From contig JAVHNS010000008.1 of NCBI GenBank assembly GCA_036872755.1, positions 2,294,001-2,358,000 on the forward strand: 64,000 nucleotides of DNA. The letters run 5' to 3'. This document shows, one piece after another, positions 50,301-60,663 of the stretch. The DNA comes from Orbilia blumenaviensis (lineage: Eukaryota > Ascomycota > Orbiliomycetes > Orbiliales > Orbiliaceae). The position numbers and the translations under genes are program-made. The notes under the pieces are model-generated. The model saw only the letters and a list, made by a program, of their open reading frames with translations. It did not search any database and was not told where the DNA came from. How positions within the stretch are numbered: the first letter of the stretch is position 1; every line of letters starts with the position of its first letter.

Positions 50301-52469
50301 TGTATTATATAGTTTAAAATAAAATAATATAATAAAAAAAATAATTTAAACTATAAAATATAAAATATCCACCATATTAATAAAATTTGAATTTTTAAAA
50401 TTATTTTAAATAAAAATAATATAAATTATAATAATATTTTATAATAAATTAATTATTATAAAATATATTATAAATAATAAAATAAATAAAAATGAATTAT
50501 AAATTTTTAAAATATTATTTAAAATATTAAATAATATAAAATTAGAATATAATTTGTATTTTTTTAAATATTGCGTATATATTATTATTTTGAAATAATA
50601 TAAAAATAAAAAATTTTTATAATTAAAAGTTTAGAAAGGAATATTTATTAGTTATATTTAAATTATAAAATAAGTTAGAATTTAAAATTTAAATCAAAAA
50701 TAAATATTTATTATTTAGAATATTAAAATATTTAAAAATTTATTTTTTATATAAGAGGATTTTATAAAATATTTTTTAAATTGAATAATACTTATTATAT
50801 TTTAATTTATAAATATTATAAAAAATTAATTAAAATTAAAAATTAAATTAAAAAATAAACTAAAAATAAAAATCTTTAATAAAAAAAATTTTATTTAAAT
50901 TATTATTATAAATTAAAATATAAAATAAAAAATTATTGCAACTTAAATTAAATTAAAAAAAAATATTAAATGATGATAAAAAAAAAAAAATTTTATAAAT
51001 TATATTATATATTTTTTAATTTAATTTATAAATATTAAATAAATTATAAATATTATTAAATAATTTAAATATTAATAAATTATTTTATATTATTTTAAAA
51101 TTAAATTAAAATAATGAGTTTAATTTTAAATATTTTAAAAAAATTATTAAATAAAAAAATAAAATTAAAATTATTTTATTTTAATTAATAATATATATTA
51201 TAAAAAATTAAAATATTTATATTTTTATAAAATTTAAAATTTTAAAAAAGGTTTTTAAATTACTAAATAATATTAATTAATTAAAAATTATATAAAATAA
51301 ATTAAATTTTTTTAAAATAAATTAAATTTAAGATGAAGTATATATAATTTTATTAAATATAAAAATAATAAATATATAATAAATATTTAAATATAAAATT
51401 ACAATAAATAATATATTATAATATAAAATAAAACTAATTATTAAAAATATAAATAAAAATATAAAATATATTTTATTAAAATATATATTTTAATAATAAA
51501 TTTTAAAATAATTTATATAATATTAACTTACATTATATTTTTTAATTTAAAAATATATTAAATAAATATCAAAATTATATTTTTTAATATAATATTATCT
51601 AAAAAAAAGAAAATATTTATAAATTTTTTTACAAAATATAAAAAATAAAGTGGTAAAAGTAATATTATAATTTTTAAATTAAAAAAAATTTTTTATAATC
51701 TAAAATAAATTTTTAGTTTGTAAAATAAAAATTTTTTTTTAAATTATTAAACAAAAATTTTTTTTTTAAATTAATTTAATTTTTTATAAACAAATATTTT
51801 TTTATTAAAAAAAAATAATAATATTAATTTATATAAATAATATTTTATATTTTATTAAAAAAATTTTAATTATTAATAAAATTAAACAATTTTTTATTTT
51901 ATTTTATATTATTATAAATTTTAAATTAATTAAAAAGTTTTTAAATATATATATAATTAAAAATAAAATTTAAAATATTTTAATTATTAATTAAATTAAA
52001 TATTATAAAATAATTTTAAAAAAATTTAAATATATTAATTGCAAATTATAATCTATATTTATAATAATAAATTTTTAAATACAAAAAAATAATTACTATA
52101 TTAAATAATTTAAAAATATAATATTATATTAATATATATTAAGAAATATATTTAATATAAAATATAAAATTAAATATTATATATATTTATTTTAAATTAA
52201 ATTAATTTGTAAGTTATTTAATATTTTAGTAATAGGATATTATAAATTATTTTTATAAATATTTTGTTAAAATTTATAAATTAAATCTAAAGTATAAAGA
52301 TTTAAAATAAATAATAAAAAATTATATAAATTTAAATTAAATATAAAATATAGTAAATTAAAAAATAATAAAAAAATTAATTTTAAAATATGTATTTTTA
52401 TTTGTAAATAAAATAATATTATAATTTAATAAATTATAAAATATTATTACAAAATTTAGTATGGAAATT

Positions 52470-52720
52470 AAAATTATTATTATAAATTATATAAATAAAA
52501 AAATAATTTGGTTAAAGAAATTAAAATATAAATTATTTTTATTTATAATATTATTTTATAAAATAATTAATAAATTAAAATTATTTATATCAATTAAAAT
52601 TAGATTTTTATATTATAATAATTAAAAAATTATTAAAATATATAAAAATTCTAATAATTAACAATATATTAAATATTTTAATATTTAATATTTTTAAATA
52701 AAAAAATAAATAAATAAATA
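52470..52720 (+). pseudogene. copia-2 RNase H C-terminal remnant
   Basis: Reads NKKIIWLKKL, then FLYYNN, stop, KIIKIYKNSNN, stop, QYIKYFNI (52605-52685). Reversing only C-to-T/G-to-A this is the copia signature KEAIWLKxL ... YxDNQxAIKI...N..xRTKHxDI (for example CGT to TAT turns Arg to Tyr and CAT to TAT turns His to Tyr). The catalytic Asp of DNQ reads Asn and Gln is a stop. Confidence 0.7.
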
Positions 52721-53977
52721 AAAATTTAATTTAATTTATAAATTTATAATTAAAATAATTGTAAATATATTTATTAAATTATTATTATATTTATTATTAA
52801 TAAAGTATATTATAATTATAAATTAAATTATAAAAAATAAAATAAAAATTTAAATTATAAATTAAAAAAAGAAATTTAAATTAAAAATAGTTTAAAATAT
52901 AAAATATTTAGAAATAAAATAAGAGAAAAAATTATAAATATATTTAATTTTTTTAAAAAAAAAATATAAATATAAAAGTTGAGAATTATAAAATAAAAAT
53001 TTATAAAGAATTTTTAATTTTTTTATTTATTATAAGTTAAGTTAGTAAATTTATTATAAATTGATAAAATCTTATAAAATATATTTATAATTTTATTAAT
53101 TATAATAAGTTTTTTTAATATTATAAATATAATTTAAATGATATATTTAATTTATATTAATATAATTATTTATAATTATAAAAGTGATATTTAAATTAAT
53201 TATAATAATATTTAAATTATTTATAGTAGTATTTATATTAATTATTATAATAATTATATTAATAAGTTATATTAAAATAATAATAAGTAAAATAATAAAA
53301 AAAAATTATAAATAATAATAATAGAATAATTATAAAAAGTGGTAATAAAATAATTATAATTAATGAAATATAAAAAAAAAAGATAATTCTCATATTCAAA
53401 AATAAAAAAAAAAAATTATAAAAATCAAAATTAAAATTATAATTTATAAATTACAAAAAGTTAATTTTGGAAGTATTTTTAAAACTTTAATTTATAAATT
53501 TTTAAAAAATTTAAAAATAATAAAAAAAAATTTAGTATTAAAATTTTTATTTAAAATATTTATAAATTTAGTTTATTAACTTTAATTTATAAAAATAAGG
53601 ATTTTAAAATAATTTATTTTCAAATTTATAATTAATTTTATATTTATAAACCAAAATATAATTAATACACAATTTAATAAAAAAATAAAAATTTACATAA
53701 TATACATAAAAAAAACTTTATATTTTATATAAAATATAAAGTAAAATAATAATATAAATCTTTAAATTAATATATAAAAATTAAAAAATTATATTATTAT
53801 TATAATTATAATTTTAAACTATATTAATTTAAACATTAATAAAATTAATAAATAAAACAATTAAAAAAGTAATATAATTAAAAATAATTATTTTATTTAT
53901 AAAAAAATAAAAAAAAAATTTTTTTATCAAAATATATTTTACAAATAATAAATTATAAAATAAAAAATTAACATAAA

Positions 53978-53980
<3 letters not shown>

Positions 53981-54016
<36 letters not shown>
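53981..54016. repeat. poly(A) tract, 36 bases
   Basis: Uninterrupted A run inside copia-2, ~620 bp before its 3' LTR. Probably slippage in RIP-made A+T sequence. Confidence 0.85.
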
Positions 54017-54018
<2 letters not shown>

Positions 54019-54638
54019 AAAATTTGTATTATGTAAAATAATCAATAAAAAACAAAATATAATCAAACTTTTTATATAATAAAGTTAAAGAATAAAATAA
54101 AATAATATTTTATATTTAAGAAGATAAAAAACTTTATATTATTAATTATATAATTATTTTATAAAATAAAAAATAATAATTAGTTTATAATAATTAAAAT
54201 AATAAAAAAAAAAATAGAAGTTTTTATAGTAAATTAAATAAAAAATTAAATTTTTATAAATTAATTATTTATTAAAAAATAATATATTAAATAAAATATT
54301 TTTTTTTTTTTTAAATTAATATATAAAATATATTATATAAATTATAATAAAATAATACAATTTAATAAAGTATATTAAAATATAAAATATATATTTAATA
54401 TATATAATAATTTATTAATTAAAATTTAAATTTTAAATTAAATTAACAAATTATAATATATATTAAATCAAATTATATTAAAAATATAATAATAAATTAT
54501 GTAAATTATAAATTATTTTAAAAACAAATATTTAACTAATATATTAAAATGAATTTTATAAATTATAGATAATTTAAACATTTTTAAAAATTTAATTATT
54601 AAGTATTTTATATTTAGAAATTAAAAATTAAATCAAAA

Positions 54639-54826
54639 TATTAAATATATAAAATAAAATAATATTATATATAAAAAATAATTTATAATCTACATATAAT
54701 AAAATTTAATTTATATTAAACCCCCTATTCACTACCTAGTTAAATAAAGGTTATTACTTTATAGATAGTACAGAGTATGCATTCTGTATATAATATACTG
54801 CTTATGACGTACATACTACTTTGACA
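54639..54826 (+). repeat. copia-2 3' LTR
   Basis: 188 bp. The first ~85 bases are the transition-mutated form of the 5' LTR; in that alignment only one difference is not C-to-T or G-to-A. The last ~100 bases keep G+C (GTACAGAGTATGCATTCTG...) and end ACTTTGACA. TATATAA near 54788 is a possible TATA box. Confidence 0.83.
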
Positions 54827-55311
54827 ATTTTTAATGTAAGATTATTTAAATAAAATTAATTAATTTAGAAAAAAAAAATTGATAGTAAATTTTAATTAAT
54901 AAATTTAAATCTATTTTATATATAATTAAGTATTTATTAAAATTATGATTATAAAGTAGGATTTTAATTAAAACTATTTTAATATCTAATTAAATTTAAA
55001 ATATATTAATTAAAAAATTAAAAAAAAAAATTATATTATTCAAATTTATTATATAAATGATATTTTTTAATAAATTTATATTAAATTAATAATTATATTT
55101 ATTTTATAAAAAAATTTAACAAAGATTTTTATTTTAATTAAAATTTAATAATTATTTTTAATTTTTATATTAATTTTTATAAAATAAAATTATTTTTTTA
55201 AAAAAATTAAAAAAATTTAAAGTTTTGCAAATTAGATTACTTAATATTATTGATAAAATAAATAATAAAATAATTGAAAATTAATATTTAATTGTAAATA
55301 AAATAATATAA
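54827..55311 (+). mobile_element. copia-1 interior fragment (after target duplication)
   Basis: ATTTT duplication of copia-2, then sequence aligning with about 9850-10330 of copia-1. Interrupted by Helitron-like element C at 55312. Confidence 0.68.
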
Positions 55312-56112
55312 TGCCCGACTGCATTTATGCAGGAGGGTTAAAGTTGAACCAGCGCGAGGGCGCGATCCTACCCAGATCCGCAAAAAAATATGTTGTTTTT
55401 GGCCAACTTAAACAAAAGATTTTTTAATTTTTCCCATACAAATTTGTATAAAATTTTGCAAATCTTAGCAATCTTAGCACTAATTTTCAAACCCTAAAAA
55501 ATTTTGAAAATTACCTCTAACAAAAGTCTTCACCATTTTTATATTTTTAAATCTATAACTCTAATATTTTAATATAATCTTTTTTAACCCTTTTTCTAAT
55601 TTTCTATAAGCAAATAGTTTTTTAGCTATTATTTTTATATTTTTTTTATTTTTTTAATTAAATCACTTTTAATGAAAATGTGATTACATAACTATTTTCA
55701 ACATCAAAATTATTTTTTATTTAATTTTATTTTAATTTAATTTAATTTTTACATACAAAAATATCACATAATATATCAAAATAACATCACAAAAATTTTA
55801 AAATTAAATTAAATTAAATTAAAATAAAATAAAACAAAAATTAAATAAAAATAGTTTTGATATTAAAAATAATCACAAAAATTATATTAAAATTATATTA
55901 ATTATTATATTAATTATAATATTAATTATTATATTAATAATCATATTAATTATTATATTAATAATCATATTAATTATTATATTAATTATTATATTAATTA
56001 TTATATTAATAATTATATTAATTATTATATTAATAATTATATTAATTATTATAGATTAATTTATAATTAAGATGCTGCAATCAGGTTTGAATACTGCGCA
56101 GCAGCCTCCTAG
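55312..56112 (+). mobile_element. Helitron-like non-autonomous element C, complete
   Basis: 801 bp. 5' end TGCCCGACTGCATTTATGCA (contains a CTGCAT/ATGCAG hairpin), then GGAGGGTTAAAGTTGAACC. 3' end GCAATCAGGTTTGAATACTG, then CGCAGCAGCCTCCTAG. Preceded by A and followed by T. It is the shortest copy with good G+C at both ends, and its middle is a 12-bp A+T satellite. The 5' interior matches the 5' interiors of A, B and E. Confidence 0.7.
55885..56050. repeat. A+T satellite, ~12-bp unit ATTATATTAATT
   Basis: About 13 tandem, slightly varying copies (ATTATATTAATT/ATAATCATATTA) just inside the 3' end of Helitron-like element C. Related TAATATAATTA repeats occur in E (43855-43925) and A (20760-20890). 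Confidence 0.8.
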
Positions 56113-56173
56113 TTAATATTTTTAATAATAAATATTTATTAAATAAAAAGTTTAATATAAAAATAAAAATAAA
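56113..56173 (+). mobile_element. copia-1 interior remnant between Helitron-like C and D
   Basis: TTAATATTTTTAATAATAAA then TATTTATTAAATAAAAAGTT matches copia-1 at about 11262-11300. It is not contiguous with 55311 (equivalent to 10330), so about 0.9 kb was lost. Confidence 0.6.
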
Positions 56174-56529
56174 TACCCAACTACAGTATTACAGGAAGAT
56201 TAAAGTTGAACTTAGACAAAACACAATTCATACCAAATCTATTAAAAAATATATTATTTTTAACTGATATAAAAAAATTTTTTTTTGAAATTTTAACATA
56301 TAAATTTATATAGAGTTTTTCAAGTCTTAGCACTTTTTTTAATTTTAACAATCTTATTTACTAGTTAATTTTTATAAGTATTTATAAACTAAATTTCATT
56401 TACAAATTGAATTTTATTTTTAATATTTAAACATCTTTTTATTATAAATAAAAATACACTATTATTTATATAATCAAATATGATCTAAATACTGCAGTCG
56501 AATTTGAGTACTGCGCAACACCCTCCTAG
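56174..56529 (+). mobile_element. Helitron-like non-autonomous element D, minimal copy
   Basis: 356 bp. 5' TACCCAACTACAGTATTACA (mutated TGCCCGACTGCAG...); 3' GCAGTCGAATTTGAGTACTG then CGCAACACCCTCCTAG, followed by T. Same orientation as element C and 61 bp after it. Confidence 0.62.
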
Positions 56530-57059
56530 TTATTTTTAAAAAAATTATTTTAATTATAAATAAAAAAATCTTATTTTATTTTATTACTAATTTAAAAGTA
56601 TTAATTTTAAATAAAAATATCTTAAATAAAAATTTAATAAATTTTTTATATTAACAAAATTAAATTTATCAATATTTATAAAAAAAATAAATATAAAAGA
56701 AAAAAATTAAAAGAATTTTAAAATATAATATTATTTAAAAAATTCTAAGTTTAAATTATAATTAATTAAAAATTATTTCTTTTTATTAGTTGATATCAAT
56801 AAAAATTTTAATATATTTTTAGTAGATTGTAAAATAAAAAATTTATTTATTTATTTTAAAATTATTAAATAATTTAATTTATTTTATATTTAAAAATTTT
56901 AAAAAAATATATATTATTATTATTATTAGTAATTTTTATAAATAAATATTGAAAAATAATTATAATAAATTAAAAAAACATAATTTAAATATTAATTAAA
57001 AATTTGTTATTTTGAGATATAATTGTAAAAAAATTTATTTTAAAATTTAATTAAATAAT
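56530..57059. other. A+T-rich DNA, nothing recognised
   Basis: No readable frame and no clear match to the families above. Confidence 0.4.
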
Positions 57060-57140
57060 TACTCTTGAAAAAAAATATGCTTGAAAAAAATAATAACATA
57101 ACTATTAAGCAATTAGTACACAATTTACTAATTATAAAAT
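57060..57140. mobile_element. possible mutated end of the 1360-bp TIR family
   Basis: Starts TACTCTTGAAAAAAAATATG, like TACTCTTGAGGAAAAGCGTA at 12966 after G-to-A change, with loose similarity for ~50 further bases (CATAACTATTAAGCAA against CATACAACCGTTGGAACAA). No opposite end was found. Confidence 0.25.
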
Positions 57141-58690
57141 AATAATATAACCATTATATAATATATGATAATTATAATTTAGCGATAATTATTTAATAGT
57201 TGATTAATTATTTTATAATAATTATATAATAATTAAATAATAATCATATATTAGTAATATAATAATTTAAAAATAACCAATTAATTGTTATATCATTAAG
57301 AAATTATTTAATAATAATTTAAAATATAATATTATAATTTTTTGATAGTTTTTAAATGGTTTTATAATGGTTTTTTAATAATTTTATCACAATTTTGTTA
57401 TAATTTTTTTAATAGTTTATTTAATCATTATTTTATTATTTTATTATTATGTATATTTCAATTTTTATATAATTTTTATATTTTTATTTTTAATGATATT
57501 AATATTATAAGTTTTTATTATTAATTTTTAAAGTTTTTTAATTAATTATTATTTATATTGACAAGATGTTTTAATATATAATAATATATTATTGTTAATT
57601 ATTTATTTTTATGTTGAATATTTTTATTTTTAGTATTTTTATTATTATTGTTAATTATTTAAATGTTTAGAATAAAAATATTTATAGGATAAAAATACTT
57701 ATAAGATAGGAATATTTATAAAATAAGGTTTAATTTAGAATGTTTTAATATATTATTTATTATATTAAAATAATTTTATATTTAATATTTTTGTAAGGGA
57801 TATATACATAACAGGCTTATAGCTGGGTTTATCCTTATAAATAAAAAATATGATATATTGTTATTTATATATATAAATAATTATTAATTATATAAATATA
57901 GATTTATATATATATTAATATATATATGTATATATATAATATTAAGTTTATATTATTATTTATTATTAATATTATTTTTAAATTATTAGAAATTTTTATA
58001 ATATATATTATTATATATTTTCAGTTTTATTATAAACATTAATTTAAAATATATTTAATTTCTAAAATTTATTTTTATTTAAAAAATTTATTTATATATA
58101 TATAAATATAAATATTTATTTTTTAAAATATAAATTATTATTTAATAATAATAATTATTATAACTAATATAAATAAATTATATTGTTTTTATATTTTTAA
58201 TTGAACTGTAGTTATATTTTATTAAATTTTATTATAAATATATTAGTAAAACTTTTAATTAATATTTTTATAATTTTATTTTTAATTAAAGTTTTTAGTT
58301 TTATTAATTCAATTTTTAGAATTAAAATTATAAATTAATTATTTTTTAATTTTTATTAAAAAATATAAGATAATTAAAATTATAATTAATATATATAATA
58401 ATTTATATATAAAATTATTTATTTAATAATTTTTAAACTTAAATTTGTAAAAATAATGTAAAATGTTAAAATATGTTTTAAATTCAATAGTTACTTAAGT
58501 ATATTATTATAAATATATTAAAATATGTTTTTAAGATTTTTTTATTAAAATTAAAGGTTTTAATATATATACAAATATATAAAAATATATTAAAAATATT
58601 ATGAATATATAAAAAGAATATTGTAAGTTTATAAGTAAAAGATTTGAAGATTTTATTTTTATAAATATAATATTTAGTATTTTTTATATA
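57141..58690. other. A+T-rich DNA, no gene recognised
   Basis: Composed of short A+T words. A 60-codon plus ORF at 57342-57524 is Phe/Tyr/Ile-rich and looks like chance. A short mixed-composition patch at 57797-57836 (AACAGGCTTATAGCTGGGTT) has no recognised identity. Confidence 0.4.
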
Positions 58691-58765
58691 ATTTTAGGGA
58701 ATTGCTACACCCCTAAAATGACTCCGGGGACCCACTTATTATTACTCCGGGGACCCCCCTCATAA
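58691..58765. other. GC islet with two CTCCGGGGACCC repeats
   Basis: AGGGAATTGCTACACCCCTA, then AAATGACTCCGGGGACCCAC, TTATTATTACTCCGGGGACC and CCCC. ACTCCGGGGACCC occurs twice, 22 bp apart. It shares GGGAATTG and CCGGGG with the islet at 43346. Possibly an end of an unidentified element. Confidence 0.4.
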
Positions 58766-60121
58766 AAAAAAATTTATAATAATATTAAATTTTGAGTTAT
58801 TTTAAAATGAGTTTTATTATTTTTGTAATATTTAAAAACTTTAAATTTATTATATATTATTTAATTTGATATTTTAAATTATTATTAAATATTTAATAAA
58901 TGATAGTTTATTTTATTTTTTTTTGTTTCAAAAATTATAAAACTAATTAAGTTTTATTTATATATTACACATTTTTTAATATAAATTATAATTTAAAATA
59001 TAATTTATGAATTTACTAAAATAATTATTTTTTATTATATCATATATCTAAGTATTTTTTTTATTTTTCAAGTGTTAAATTATTTTAATGTATATAGTTA
59101 ATTTTTTTTAATTTTTTTTAATTTTAATTTTTGGTTTAAATAGAATAACTTTTTATTTGAATTATTATTGTTTGAATTTTTAGAATTATTATTTCAATTA
59201 TTATTATTTAAATTTTTAATCAAGTTAAGATTTTTATTGTAAAACTTATATAAATTTTTTTTGTTATTATCTTTAATAATAATAATAATAATAATAATAA
59301 ATTTTATAATTTTATTTTTATTTTTATATTTTTTAATTTAAAAATAAAATTATTAATTATAATCAAATAAATTATATTTACTATATTTACATATTTAAAT
59401 AATAAAAAAAATAATAACCTCAATTCTAATAATATATTTAAATTTAAAAAAATTTTATTTTATTAATTAATTAAATTTAATTGTATAAATTATTTTTATA
59501 ATAGATTTAATTAATTTTTTTTTAATAATAATTTTTAAAAATAAAAAAAAAGTTAAATTAAATTTTATTAATTTTAAAATAATTTTTAATGTTAAAAAAA
59601 ATAAATTATATTTTTAAAATAAATTTTTTAATTATAAATTAATATAATTTTTTTGGTTTATAATTTTTTAATAAAAATAAAAATGATTTAGAAAAAAAAT
59701 TAATTAAATAAAAAAATTAATATTTTTTACCATTTAATATAATTAAAATATAATATAAAAATATAAGATTTTCAATATTATTTTGTGATAACTAATATAC
59801 CGCTTTTGAAAAATTAGATTATTTTAAATTTTTAATATAATTATATATTATTTTTAAATTAGATGTAGAGTATAAATAAAAATATTTTTATTTATGATTT
59901 AAAAAAAAAAGATTATAAGTTTAAATTTTATTTTTATATATATATATTTTTTTAATTAAATTTAATATTTATAAAATCAATATTTTAAGAAAATTTATGA
60001 TTTATTTAATAAATTTTAAAATATTATAAATAATAAAATCCAATTATTTTTTAAAAATAATATAATTTTTTTTATTTTAAAAAATATTAATATTATTTAA
60101 ATATAAATATTTTTTAATTTT
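58766..60121. other. A+T-rich DNA, no gene recognised
   Basis: Includes a trinucleotide run (AAT)n at about 59275-59301. The rest shows no readable frame or family match. Confidence 0.4.
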
Positions 60122-60250
60122 ATATATACATCAGCAAAAAAAAGTGTTGGCTTCCCAGGCTTCTAAAACTAATAAGCCAAAAAACTTCTTAATTTAGAAT
60201 GTTATTCGGAAGTCAGAATTTTCATCTACTTTTTAAAAATTATAAAATAA
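60122..60250. mobile_element. possible end of an element related to the 972-bp TIR family
   Basis: TACATCAGCAAAAAAAAGTG resembles the TIR TACATCAGGAAAAAAACACA at 44820 and is also preceded by A+T with TA. It is followed by ~100 bases of normal composition (TTGGCTTCCCAGGCTTCTAA...) unlike the other element. No opposite end before the gypsy LTR at 60334. Confidence 0.35.
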
Positions 60251-60333
60251 TTATTATTTATTAAATAACATTCTTCAAACCTTCACAAACATTAAAAAAT
60301 TTAAATTATCTTAATTATTATATAAATATTATA

Positions 60334-60663
60334 TGTCAGGCCGCGCACCCACACGGTGGTGCGCAAAATATAACAAGGTTAATACAACGGCTAAAACTAT
60401 CTAATCCGGACAACATGAACACACAGTAACCCATTTAAAAATTTATTTGGGTAATTTTGGTCTTTAGGTTAATATTAAATTAATTTTTTTAATTTAAAAG
60501 TAATAAAAAATCATAATTTAATATTATAATATATATATTTTTTAATATATAAAGTATAAATAATAATCATATATATAATTTTTTATTTTTTAATTTATAA
60601 TTATAATTAAAATTATATTTTTAATTATTATGATATATATATTTTTATATATATAATTTTATA
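60334..60663 (+). repeat. 5' LTR of gypsy copy 3
   Basis: Starts TGTCAGGCCGCGCACCCACA. 330 bp; the first ~60 bases keep G+C and the rest is A+T. Confidence 0.9.

Larger units (their letters stand above)
47754..54826 (+). mobile_element. Second Ty1/copia family (copia-2), complete, heavily RIP-degraded
   Basis: 7073 bp with LTRs 47754-47934 and 54639-54826 and the duplication ATTTT (47749-47753, 54827-54831). Orientation and class come from an integrase-like block (from 49985) upstream of a copia-type RNase H block (about 52480-52700), the Ty1/copia gene order. This is the only copy of the family in the window, yet it is as mutated as the multicopy families, so other copies presumably exist elsewhere. 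Confidence 0.83.

Noticed and set aside
57342..57524. 60-codon Phe/Tyr-rich ORF
   Set aside because: Chance frame in A+T DNA with no motif and no conserved counterpart.
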